Positions 1 through 7,569 of a stretch of DNA of 14,636 nt are shown piece after piece. The stretch lies in NCBI GenBank assembly GCA_947176045.1, contig CAMWPF010000014.1, positions 1-14,636 of the forward strand, read 5' to 3'. A model generated the notes under the pieces. It saw only the letters and a program-made list of their open reading frames with translations. It did not search any database and was not told where the DNA came from. How positions within the stretch are numbered: position 1 is the stretch's first letter; each line of letters begins with the position of its first letter. A program made the position numbers and the translations under genes. The stretch is from an uncultured Treponema sp. GTDB taxonomy: Bacteria; Spirochaetota; Spirochaetia; Treponematales; Treponemataceae.

Positions 1-14
1 TTCATATACTATGA

Positions 15-20
15 TATAAT
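15..20 (+). promoter_or_regulatory. Possible -10 promoter hexamer upstream of fliF
   Basis: A perfect TATAAT lies 41 bases before the fliF start codon in an AT-rich patch that contrasts with the GC-rich genes. The expected -35 region would fall at or beyond the left edge of the window, so it cannot be checked. In treponemes fliF usually sits inside a longer operon behind flgB, flgC and fliE, so this would be an internal promoter or a chance match. Seen: the hexamer. Inferred: promoter function. Confidence 0.3.
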
Positions 21-42
21 TGAAAATCGGATATTTTCAATT
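18..42. repeat. Perfect 10-bp inverted repeat before fliF
   Basis: AATTGAAAAT at 18-27 and its exact reverse complement ATTTTCAATT at 33-42 are separated by five bases (CGGAT). The repeat begins inside the TATAAT hexamer and ends nine bases before the fliF Shine-Dalgarno. It could be an operator dyad, an AT-rich 5' UTR stem-loop, or the remains of an upstream gene end. It has no following T-run, so it does not look like an intrinsic terminator. Confidence 0.6.
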
Positions 43-50
43 CGTTCACG

Positions 51-56
51 GGAGGG
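51..56 (+). promoter_or_regulatory. Shine-Dalgarno that fixes the fliF start
   Basis: GGAGGG lies five bases before the ATG at 62. It supports that ATG over an in-frame TTG at 20, which would add 14 residues lying across the AT-rich inverted repeat. Confidence 0.75.
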
Positions 57-61
57 AACAG

Positions 62-1774
62 ATGAACGAATGGCTGAAGCAGGCGACCGGCAAGGCAAGC
101 ACCTTGTGGAAGAACAGTTCGGTCGTCAAAAAAGTGATTCTTTTCGGCGTCATCGCAGTCGTCGTCATAGCGATTGTCGTGGCGGCGAGGGTGTCGGCCG
201 CACCTGCGACGGTGCGGCTCTTCAATGCGCCGGTTGCAAACGAGACGTCGCGCACGCAGATCCTCGACCGCATCTCACAGGAAAATGTAACCGCCTACGT
301 GTCTGCGGACGGCTACATTTCCGTCGCCGACGACCGGACGGCGCGCTCCATGCGCAGCATCCTCATCAGCGAAGGCCTTGTTCCCTCCAGCATAGATCCG
401 TTCGCCGGCTTCTACAACCGGAGCTGGTCCACGACGGACGCCGAACAGAACGTCCGGCTCAAGAACGCAATCACCCAGACAGTCAAGCAGCACTTGGAGG
501 CGATTTCCGACATTTCGGCGGCGTTCGTGACGATCGTCCTGCCGGAGAACGAGCTGTTCGCCGCGGATCAGAAGCCTGTTTCCGCGAGCGTCATCCTCAA
601 GGTTACGCCGACAAGCACGCTGACGACCGACCGCCGGCGGATCCTCGGCATCCAGAAGCTCATCCTTTCCGCGGTGGAGGGGCTGCGGGCGGAGAACCTC
701 ACGATTTCTGACACCGACGGCAACATCCTCAACGACTTTGAGGGCATGGCGGAAAGCGACCGCGTCTCTCTGATTGAAAAGCAGCAGAAGCTGCGGCAGA
801 AGCTTGAGGCCGAGCTTGCCGCGAAGGTTCTGAACGCCTTGCAGCGGACGTACACGGCGGACAGGATCCGCGACTTGAACGTCAGCATCGACATGGATAT
901 GTCCGAAAAGACGAGCGATTCGACGATCTATTCCCCGATCCAGATCCGCCCGGACAATCCCGACACGCCGTATGATGATTCGGAATACCGCGACACGCTG
1001 CCGATTTCGCAGCAGACGGTTACGAAGGAATGGCAGGGCACCGGCTACAATCCCGAAGGGCCTGCGGGCGTGGAGGGGCAGACGCCGCCGGTCTATTCCG
1101 ACATGTCGAACGTCATCGGAAAGTCGGTGGAAACCGGCGTGACGCAGAACAATGTGGTGAACACGACGCGGACGACGGAAAAAGTGGCGCCGAAGCCCGG
1201 CCGCGTGACCGTCTCCGTCAACGTGGACGGAAAGTGGACGAAGGCGCGGGATCCCAAGACGAACGCCTACATCATCGACGACGACGGCTCGATCCGCCGG
1301 AACTATACCGAAGTTCCCGAAGCGGAATTGGAGAAGCTCACGAACTATGTGCGCGCCGCCGTCGGCTACGACCGGAACCGCGGCGACACGGTAACCGTTA
1401 CGAACATCCAGTTCGACCGCACGGCGCAGTTCGAGCAGGAGGACAGTGAGTATTTCCGCAAGCAGCAGGCGCGCCGCACGACGCTGCTGGTGCTTGCCGC
1501 CGTCGCAGTGGTCCTCATCGGCTTCATCTTGTTCCGCGCCATCAGCAAGGAGATGGAGCGCCGCCGCCGCCGCCGCGAGGAGGAGCTGCTCCGGCAGCAG
1601 CAGGAAGAGCGGGAGCGCGCGCTGTGGGACGCGAAGGACGAGGCGAATATGCAGGTTACGATGTCCGTCGAAGAGTCCCGCCGCGCGGAGCTGCAGGAGA
1701 ATGCAATCAATATGGCCAAAGAGCACCCGGAAGACGTTGCGATGCTCATCCGCACTTGGCTGATGGAGGAATAG
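62..1774 (+). CDS. fliF: Flagellar MS-ring protein FliF
   Basis: FliF forms the MS ring, the inner-membrane base of the flagellar rotor, and also houses the export gate. The 570-residue product has the family layout. A transmembrane segment lies near residues 25-42 and is followed by the YscJ/FliF ring-building modules. A long periplasmic region comes next, then a second transmembrane segment near 474-494. The cytoplasmic tail ends in DVAMLIRTWLMEE, the typical FliG-binding tail. Just after the second membrane segment, a run of six Arg residues (about 500-505) leads into a Glu/Arg/Gln-rich stretch, in keeping with a cytoplasmic face. The ATG at 62 was chosen because GGAGGG precedes it. fliG follows after four bases, and its Shine-Dalgarno lies inside the fliF 3' end, so the two are probably translationally coupled. 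The length is normal and no damage is seen. Confidence 0.97.
   Translation: MNEWLKQATGKASTLWKNSSVVKKVILFGVIAVVVIAIVVAARVSAAPATVRLFNAPVANETSRTQILDRISQENVTAYVSADGYISVADDRTARSMRSILISEGLVPSSIDPFAGFYNRSWSTTDAEQNVRLKNAITQTVKQHLEAISDISAAFVTIVLPENELFAADQKPVSASVILKVTPTSTLTTDRRRILGIQKLILSAVEGLRAENLTISDTDGNILNDFEGMAESDRVSLIEKQQKLRQKLEAELAAKVLNALQRTYTADRIRDLNVSIDMDMSEKTSDSTIYSPIQIRPDNPDTPYDDSEYRDTLPISQQTVTKEWQGTGYNPEGPAGVEGQTPPVYSDMSNVIGKSVETGVTQNNVVNTTRTTEKVAPKPGRVTVSVNVDGKWTKARDPKTNAYIIDDDGSIRRNYTEVPEAELEKLTNYVRAAVGYDRNRGDTVTVTNIQFDRTAQFEQEDSEYFRKQQARRTTLLVLAAVAVVLIGFILFRAISKEMERRRRRREEELLRQQQEERERALWDAKDEANMQVTMSVEESRRAELQENAINMAKEHPEDVAMLIRTWLMEE
1559..1576 (+). repeat. (CGC)6 triplet repeat inside fliF
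   Basis: Six CGC codons in a row encode six arginines directly after the second transmembrane segment of FliF. Gain or loss of units would keep the frame. The Arg run suits a membrane-flanking cytoplasmic segment. Confidence 0.8.
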
Positions 1775-1778
1775 AAGC

Positions 1779-2879
1779 ATGGCTGATGAAGAAAACGAAT
1801 CTCCCAAGTCCAGTCCGAAGCCGATTCCGAAGCCCGGCAGCTTGAAGTCGGGTTCGTCGGGCAAGAAGGACAGGAAGGACTACAAAAGCCTCTCCGGCCG
1901 GCAGAAAGCAGCCATCTTCCTCGTTTCTCTGGGAAGCGACATTTCGTCCGAAATCATGAAGCATCTGCGCGAGGACGAAGTTGAGACGCTGACGTTTGAA
2001 ATCGCCCGTCTGGAAACAGTTGACGCGGAATACAAGGACGCCGTCCTTGAGGAATTCCAGGAGCTGATGAACGCCCAGAATTTCATTACGACTGGCGGCA
2101 TCGACTATGCGCGCGAGCTTTTGGAAAAGTCGCTGGGCAGCCAGAAGGCGATCGACATCATCAACCGCCTCACCAGCTCCTTGCAGGTTCGCCCGTTCGA
2201 CTTCATCAGGCGCACGGATCCGGCGCACCTTCTGAACTTCATCCAGCAGGAATATCCGCAGACAATCGCGCTGATCCTCGCGTATCTGGAGCCGGGCAAG
2301 GCCGCCGTCATCTTGCAGAACCTTCCCGAAGAAATGCAGCCGGAAGTTTCCAAGCGCCTCGCCACGATGGACCGCACGTCGCCGGACGTCCTGCGCGAAG
2401 TGGAGCGCGTTCTGGAGAAGAAGCTTTCCACGCTGTCTTCCGAAGACTACACGGCGGCGGGCGGCGTCGAAAGCATCGTCGAAATCCTCAACCTTGTAGA
2501 CCGTTCCTCCGAAAAGGCGATCATCGAGTCGCTTGAGGAAGAAGACCCGGATCTGGCGGAGGAAATCAAGAAGCGGATGTTCGTGTTCGAAGACATCGTC
2601 ATGCTGGACGACCGCGCCATCCAGAAGGTCCTCCGGGAAGTCGATACGCAGGAGCTTTCCAAGGCGCTCAAGTCCGTCGATACGGAAGTGCAGGACAAGA
2701 TTTTCCGCAATATGTCGAAGCGTGCGGCGAGCATGCTCAAGGAAGACATGGAATTCATGGGCCCGGTGCGCCTCAAGGACGTGGAGGAGGCGCAGCAGAA
2801 GATTGTCTCCACCATCCGGCGGCTTGAAGATTCCGGCGAAATCGTCATCGCCCGTTCCGGCGAAGATGAGCTTGTATAA
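1779..2879 (+). CDS. fliG: Flagellar motor switch protein FliG
   Basis: FliG couples torque from the MotA/MotB stators to the FliF ring and takes part in direction switching. The 366-residue product is longer than the roughly 330-345 residues usual for the family. The extra length is a Ser/Pro/Lys/Gly-rich N-terminal segment of about 40 residues before the conserved core, which starts near LSGRQKAAIFLVSLG. The N-terminal, middle and C-terminal armadillo-like domains follow. The middle-domain signature appears as EYPQ at residues 158-161, followed by TIALILAYL, where the family usually has EHPQ. The torque-generating helix is present with its charged pattern (LDDRAIQKVLREVD). The start ATG has GGAGG nine bases upstream, within the end of fliF. 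fliH follows after 17 bases. Confidence 0.97.
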   Translation: MADEENESPKSSPKPIPKPGSLKSGSSGKKDRKDYKSLSGRQKAAIFLVSLGSDISSEIMKHLREDEVETLTFEIARLETVDAEYKDAVLEEFQELMNAQNFITTGGIDYARELLEKSLGSQKAIDIINRLTSSLQVRPFDFIRRTDPAHLLNFIQQEYPQTIALILAYLEPGKAAVILQNLPEEMQPEVSKRLATMDRTSPDVLREVERVLEKKLSTLSSEDYTAAGGVESIVEILNLVDRSSEKAIIESLEEEDPDLAEEIKKRMFVFEDIVMLDDRAIQKVLREVDTQELSKALKSVDTEVQDKIFRNMSKRAASMLKEDMEFMGPVRLKDVEEAQQKIVSTIRRLEDSGEIVIARSGEDELV

Positions 2880-2896
2880 GGGTTCTGGAGGAAAGC

Positions 2897-3829
2897 ATGG
2901 CGAAGACCGTATTCAGGCCGAATGAAATCAAGGCGAAGCCCGGCGAGGTAACGCTCAAGCTCATCCATGACTACGCCCCCGTTCAGGAGGCGCAGGAAAG
3001 CGAGGCGGAAGAATACCGCGGGCCGACGGCGGAAGAGCTGCGCCGCGACGCGGAGGCGTTCAAGACCGGCTGGGAAATAGAAAAGAAGCGGATGCTTGAG
3101 GAAGCCCAGAAGTCCGCCGACGATATTGTGCATAAGGCGGAGGAAGCCGCCTTCGCGGAAGTCAAGCGGCAGTCCGATCAGGCGCAGGTCATAAAGGCTG
3201 ACGCCGAGCGCGCCGCGGCTGAAATCGTGGAACAGGCGAAGGCCGAGGCGGCGAGGATTGTCGCGGAGGCGCGGGTCGAAGAGGAGCGCATCAAAAAGGC
3301 GGCGCATGAGGACGGATTTTCGCAGGGACATGACGAAGGCTGCCGCGCCGGCGAGGATGAGGTCGCCCGCCTGATCGAGCGGATGCACCGGATTGTCGAG
3401 GCCGTGATGCTCCGCCGCGAGGAAATCCTGCGCGGCACCGAGCAGCAGATTGTCGATCTTGTCATCCTCATGACGCGGAAGATTGTCAAAATCATTTCAG
3501 AGAACCAGAAGAACGTCATTATGAGCAATGTGCTTGCGGCGCTGAAGAAGGTGCGCGCGCGCGGCGCGGTGACGATCCGGGTCAACCTTGAGGACTTGAA
3601 GCTGACGACGGAGCATACGGCGGAATTCATCAAGCGGGTGGAAGCCGTGCAGGGCATCACCGTGCTTGAAGACTCCACCGTGGAGAAGGGCGGCTGCATC
3701 GTCGAGACAGATTTCGGCGCGATTGACGCCCGCATTTCAAGCCAGCTGACCGAACTGGAAAACAAGATTATGGAAATTTCGCCGGTCAAGGCGGTGGCGC
3801 GCGCCAAGTCGCCGGACGCGGCGGAATAA
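2897..3829 (+). CDS. fliH: Flagellar export ATPase regulator FliH
   Basis: FliH binds and restrains the FliI ATPase and tethers it to the C ring and export gate. The 310-residue protein has a charged N-terminal segment. A long Ala/Glu/Lys/Arg-rich region (roughly residues 45-160) is strongly predicted as coiled coil by its composition. The C-terminal domain is conserved in FliH/YscL proteins and includes LVILMTRKIVKIISENQ, a segment with isoleucine and valine-rich strands, and a GGCIVETDFGAIDARI-like end. It is longer than the enteric protein (about 235 residues), as is common in spirochaetes. The assignment rests on position between fliG and fliI plus these features. GGAGG lies five bases before the ATG. 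fliI begins six bases after the stop. Confidence 0.93.
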   Translation: MAKTVFRPNEIKAKPGEVTLKLIHDYAPVQEAQESEAEEYRGPTAEELRRDAEAFKTGWEIEKKRMLEEAQKSADDIVHKAEEAAFAEVKRQSDQAQVIKADAERAAAEIVEQAKAEAARIVAEARVEEERIKKAAHEDGFSQGHDEGCRAGEDEVARLIERMHRIVEAVMLRREEILRGTEQQIVDLVILMTRKIVKIISENQKNVIMSNVLAALKKVRARGAVTIRVNLEDLKLTTEHTAEFIKRVEAVQGITVLEDSTVEKGGCIVETDFGAIDARISSQLTELENKIMEISPVKAVARAKSPDAAE

Positions 3830-3835
3830 GGATTC

Positions 3836-5296
3836 GTGCCTGTGGAAGCGCCTTCCCTTTCCGGCTGTTCTGACAGCTTCGACTTTTCAAAATATGCTTC
3901 GCACGTCGAGGACTACGATCCGATCCTGTACGTCGGGCGCGTCTCCGCAGTCAGCGGCCTTGAAATTCTGAGCTGCGGGCCGTGCGCGAAAATCGGTGAA
4001 ATTTGCACCATCAAGCTGCCGGACGGACAGGAGCTGCTTTCCGAGGTCGTCGGTTTTGACGGCACGACGGTCAAGCTGACGGCGTTCGGCAGCACGGAGG
4101 GCATCGAGGCGGGCTGCGAGGTCGTCGGCTCGGGAAGTCCGCTGCACGTTCCTGTGGGAACGGCGCTGCTCGGCAGGACGATCGACGCGGCGGGGCGTCC
4201 GTGTGACGGACGCGGCGCGCTGGTGCCGGACGGATACTATCCCGCGCTCGCGTCTCCGCCTGATCCGATGACGCGCCAGCCGGTGGAGCGGCGCATCACG
4301 ACGGGCGTCCGTTCGATCGACGCGCTTCTGACCGCAGGAAAGGGGCAGCGCCTCGGCATCTTCGCCGGCTCCGGCGTCGGAAAGTCAACCCTGCTCAGCA
4401 TGATTGCGCGGAACACGGACGCGGACGTCAACGTCATCGGCCTCATCGGCGAGCGCGGCCGCGAAGTGCTCGACTTCATCAACCGCGACCTGGGCGAGGA
4501 GGGCCTCAAGCGCTCCGTCGTCGTCGTGGCGACCAGCGACCAGCCGTCCATCTGCCGCCTGCGCGCCGCCTACGTCTGCACGGCCGTCGCCGAATACTTC
4601 CGCGACCAGGGCAAGGACGTCATGCTCATGCTTGACTCCGTTACGCGGTTCGCGCAGGCGCAGCGCGAGATCGGGCTTGCGAACGGCGAGCCGCCCGCGC
4701 AGAAGGGCTATCCGCCGAGCGTGTTCGACATGATTCCGAAGCTGCTGGAGCGCGCCGGAACGAACGACAAAGGGACGATCACCGCCTTCTACACGGTGCT
4801 TGTGGACGGCGACGACATGAACGAGCCGATTGCCGACAAGGTGCGCGGAACGCTGGACGGGCATATCGTCTTGAACCGCAAGCTCGCGCAGGCGTACCAT
4901 TATCCGGCGGTCGATGTCCTGCAATCCATCAGCCGCCTTTCCAAGCGCGTTTCCGGCGAAATGACGCGCCGCGCCGCCGGAAGGATCCGCGAGCTGATGG
5001 CCGTCTACCAGAACAACGCCCAGATGATAAACGCGGGCATCTACCAGAAGGGAAATTCTGCGGAAATCGACGAGGCGATCGACAAGTATTATGACATCGA
5101 ATCGTTCCTCAAGCAGGAGGAATACGACGCCTGCCCCATGAACGAGACGCTGGACAGGCTTTCCGCGCTGAGCGGCGTCGCAATTCCCGAGGCGGAATAT
5201 GTGGAAAATCCGGCGGCAGGGCTTCAGAGTACGGCGCAGATTGCGGACGCGCGGGCGAAGCCGGCGCAGGAACAGGAATCTGAACCGACGGCATGA
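3836..5296 (+). CDS. fliI: Flagellum-specific ATPase FliI
   Basis: FliI is the cytoplasmic ATPase of the flagellar type III export apparatus, related to the F1 beta subunit. The 486-residue product contains a Walker A motif at about 177-184 (AGSGVGKS). The Walker B aspartate is D267 in VMLMLDSVTRFAQAQREIG, and the export-ATPase signature GYPPSVFDMIPKLLERAG follows. The start is GTG: no ATG is available near the conserved N-terminus, only a weak AAGG precedes it, and a second GTG lies two codons downstream. Weak initiation could be offset by coupling to fliH, which ends six bases upstream. The last 30 or so residues (Ala/Gln/Glu-rich) form a tail beyond the family core. The stop overlaps the fliJ start (ATGA). 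Confidence 0.97.
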   Translation: MPVEAPSLSGCSDSFDFSKYASHVEDYDPILYVGRVSAVSGLEILSCGPCAKIGEICTIKLPDGQELLSEVVGFDGTTVKLTAFGSTEGIEAGCEVVGSGSPLHVPVGTALLGRTIDAAGRPCDGRGALVPDGYYPALASPPDPMTRQPVERRITTGVRSIDALLTAGKGQRLGIFAGSGVGKSTLLSMIARNTDADVNVIGLIGERGREVLDFINRDLGEEGLKRSVVVVATSDQPSICRLRAAYVCTAVAEYFRDQGKDVMLMLDSVTRFAQAQREIGLANGEPPAQKGYPPSVFDMIPKLLERAGTNDKGTITAFYTVLVDGDDMNEPIADKVRGTLDGHIVLNRKLAQAYHYPAVDVLQSISRLSKRVSGEMTRRAAGRIRELMAVYQNNAQMINAGIYQKGNSAEIDEAIDKYYDIESFLKQEEYDACPMNETLDRLSALSGVAIPEAEYVENPAAGLQSTAQIADARAKPAQEQESEPTA

Positions 5297-5718
5297 AGCG
5301 CTTTTCGTTCGAGCTGGAAGACGTCCTGCAATTCCGCACATTCGAGCAGCGGCAGGCGGAGCTGGCGCTGGCGCTGGCGCTTGCCACGGAAAAGGAAATT
5401 CAGGACAGGCTTGACGCGCTCGCCGCCCGGCAGGCGGAGTCCGTGCGGCAGGCGCGCGGCTCCACGGAGCTTTCCGTCATTGCGGACGCGAGCCGGTTCA
5501 GCGCGTTCGTCCGCCTTCAAAGCGAACGGCTGCTGGAGGAGCTTTCGCAGGCGAAGCTTGCTTCCGACGAAAAGCGCCTCGCGCTTCAAAAAATCATGCA
5601 GAAGACGGACGCGCTCGAGCGCCTCAAGGACGAACAGCGAGAAGAATGGCGCCTTGCGGAAGACCGTGCGGAGGATGACGCCGTGGACGACATTGTGACG
5701 GGGCGCTTCCGCCGCTGA
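5293..5718 (+). CDS. fliJ: Flagellar export chaperone/stalk protein FliJ
   Basis: FliJ is the small coiled-coil stalk that links the FliI hexamer to the export gate (FlhA) and helps recycle chaperones. The 141-residue product is almost entirely charged, helical, heptad-like sequence. It opens with KRFSFELEDVLQFR, typical of FliJ proteins, and is rich in Glu, Arg, Ala, Gln and Leu throughout. The length is close to the usual 145 or so. FliJ sequences diverge widely, so the call depends mainly on the position after fliI, the ATGA overlap with it and the coiled-coil character. It is the last plus-strand gene, and its stop directly abuts the stop of the opposing minus-strand gene. Confidence 0.9.
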   Translation: MKRFSFELEDVLQFRTFEQRQAELALALALATEKEIQDRLDALAARQAESVRQARGSTELSVIADASRFSAFVRLQSERLLEELSQAKLASDEKRLALQKIMQKTDALERLKDEQREEWRLAEDRAEDDAVDDIVTGRFRR

Positions 5719-5728
5719 CTATTCAGCG
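5713..5728. terminator. Small hairpin across the two convergent stop codons
   Basis: CGCTGA (5713-5718) pairs perfectly with TCAGCG (5723-5728) around a four-base loop. The left arm holds the fliJ TGA and the loop holds the stop of the opposing gene. Neither strand has a T-run after the stem, and it is only six pairs, so it is not a classic intrinsic terminator. It is the only candidate structure where the two operons meet. Confidence 0.3.
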
Positions 5729-7569
5729 CGGCGCACGGTGCGGAAGCCGATGTACGGCGTCCGCTTGTTGGGCGCCACCGAAACCAGCCGGCAGGAGACC
5801 TGCATCAGCACGGCGGCATCCATGCAGCTTCCGCCCATGACAAGGAAGCTCCCGGAGGACGGCTCCGCGCGGCTTTCCGTCCATTCAGCGGCGTTTCCGC
5901 TCATGTCGTATACGCCGAGCGCGTTGCACGCCAGCGACGCGCACCGCCTTGTCGAAAGCGATCCGCTTCCCTCGTACACGCAGACGCGCGCAAGCGCACC
6001 GCTGTCTGCGGCGCCCGCCCACGGCGCGCTCCATGCCTTTTTGTCGAAGTCGCCGGGAACCGCCGCCGCCGGCGCTCCGTATGCGTACAGCGCCGCAATG
6101 CCGCCGCGCGCCGCGAATTCCCATTCCTCCGCCGTCGGAAGCCGGTAGCCGCCGTTCTCTTTCTTTGCAATCGGATTGTCGCATCCGCCGCTCTCCGCGT
6201 CCTTCAGCTCCGTTCCGTCCGCGCCGAAGTACACCGGCTCATATCCGTTCATCCGGCTCTTCGCATTGCAGAACACCACCGCATCGCGGAAGCTCGCATA
6301 GACCGCCGGCTGTCCCGTCCGCCTGTCGGAGGAGCGCGACATTTCCTCGGACATCAGGTCGCCGTCCGAGCCATAGATTCCCGCGCTGCCTGCGAACGCA
6401 TAGCCGTTTTCCAGCGCCCACGCGCGCACCGCCACCCATTCCGTGTAGCTTGTCTCTGCCGCGGAAATCAGGAACTGCCCGATTTTTGTCTGCACGTCCT
6501 CCGTTCCGAACGCGCCCGCGCCGTTGTGTCCGTCCGAGTAGTCCGTCCTGCCGGAAACGGCGATGGTTCCGTCCGCGTCCAAAAGCTCCTGCGAGCCGGA
6601 AAGGCTTCCCTGCGCCCGCGCCGCGCATATGTGCCAGTCCGGCGCATACACCCACGCGGTGAATCCCGCGCGCACCTCCGCGCCGCCGTATTCCCCAAAC
6701 AGGAACGACACGCCCGCCGCGCCTGATTTTGCCGCCACGCGCGGCATCCCGCCTGCGTCCGCCGTGGAAAGCGCCCGCTCCGAGCCGTCGGTATACGTTC
6801 CCGTGAACTGGATGCCGTCCGTCAGCGGGAGGAACGCGCCGTCAGAGACGGGGATTTCCGCGCCGTCCGCCGCCAGATTGTCCGCCGCGCGCACCGCGCC
6901 GTCCGCCGACAATACGTACTGCACGATGTGCGGCGGCGCGTCCAGCCGCACCGATACGAGCGCGGGCGCGACGACGTTCACCGTAAACGATGCGCGCTGC
7001 CCCTGCCATACGGCGCTGCACGAAACTTCGCCCTGCCTTTCGCTGGAAAATCCTATGACATAGCTTTCATCAAGGCTCCGTTCGTCCGCCGTGCCGTCCG
7101 TATAGACGAGCCGCGCCCAAAGCCCGTCCGCACGCAGCGGCTCGCCCAGCGCGTATTCCGTCTTGTCCGGCGGCGACAGGACTTCCAGCCGCTTCGGCGC
7201 CTTGTCCGACACAACGACCGTCCATTCCGCGCCCACGCCTCCCACCGAAACCGCCAGCGTCTGCCCGCCCATCTTCATCGCGTCGTAGCCGGAAATGTTC
7301 TCCTCGACCGAAATGTCCAGCTTCCGCACCGTTCCGTCGGAATACTCGCCCTGCACGAACAGGTACGAAATGTCAAGCGGCTCCCCGCGCGCGTACTTGT
7401 TCTTCGCAAGCAGGCTGTTCACGCGCAGCGCCACAAGCTCCGCCTCCGCGCCGACCAGCACCTCCGCGAATTCCGCCCCTCCTGCGCCGCACGAAAGCAG
7501 CAGCAGGAGGACGGCGGAAACAAGAGCGGAGGAACGGACGGCGCGGCGGAGAAGGGGATGCGGGGTCAT
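5719..7569 (-). CDS. Lipoprotein with Ig-like modules and a SUMF1/FGE-like domain
   Basis: The 616-residue exported protein begins with a basic n-region, a hydrophobic run and a lipobox LLSC with the lipidated Cys at residue 27. Three Ig-like modules of the bacterial Big_3 style follow (about 43-122, 123-201 and 202-310). They share the pattern Y-x-x-G-E-P-L followed by Y-[ST]-D-G-T; the third is looser. The rest is a formylglycine-generating-enzyme/SUMF1 fold. Its hallmarks are YTEWVAVRAWALENGY, GGYRLPTAEEWEFAARGG, GVYDMSGNAAEW, then GGSC and a final GFRTVRR. The closely spaced catalytic Cys pair of true FGE is not seen: the two Cys here are 11 residues apart, one right after GGS. A binding role is therefore likelier than sulfatase activation. 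Its ATG overlaps the TGA of the gene upstream (ATGA) and has no well-placed Shine-Dalgarno, which suggests coupled translation. Ligand unknown. Confidence 0.88.
   Translation of the reverse strand: MTPHPLLRRAVRSSALVSAVLLLLLSCGAGGAEFAEVLVGAEAELVALRVNSLLAKNKYARGEPLDISYLFVQGEYSDGTVRKLDISVEENISGYDAMKMGGQTLAVSVGGVGAEWTVVVSDKAPKRLEVLSPPDKTEYALGEPLRADGLWARLVYTDGTADERSLDESYVIGFSSERQGEVSCSAVWQGQRASFTVNVVAPALVSVRLDAPPHIVQYVLSADGAVRAADNLAADGAEIPVSDGAFLPLTDGIQFTGTYTDGSERALSTADAGGMPRVAAKSGAAGVSFLFGEYGGAEVRAGFTAWVYAPDWHICAARAQGSLSGSQELLDADGTIAVSGRTDYSDGHNGAGAFGTEDVQTKIGQFLISAAETSYTEWVAVRAWALENGYAFAGSAGIYGSDGDLMSEEMSRSSDRRTGQPAVYASFRDAVVFCNAKSRMNGYEPVYFGADGTELKDAESGGCDNPIAKKENGGYRLPTAEEWEFAARGGIAALYAYGAPAAAVPGDFDKKAWSAPWAGAADSGALARVCVYEGSGSLSTRRCASLACNALGVYDMSGNAAEWTESRAEPSSGSFLVMGGSCMDAAVLMQVSCRLVSVAPNKRTPYIGFRTVRRAE

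Noticed and set aside
20..61. TTG start giving FliF 14 extra residues
   Set aside because: The ATG at 62 has a strong Shine-Dalgarno. The extra segment lies across the inverted repeat and is not FliF-like.
275..1864. 529-codon open frame antisense to fliF
   Set aside because: It is a GC-rich shadow of fliF, with Arg/Leu/His-rich low-complexity translation and no recognisable domain.
5713..5728. Intrinsic bidirectional terminator
   Set aside because: The stem is only six pairs and no T-run follows on either strand, so it was kept only as a weak hairpin.
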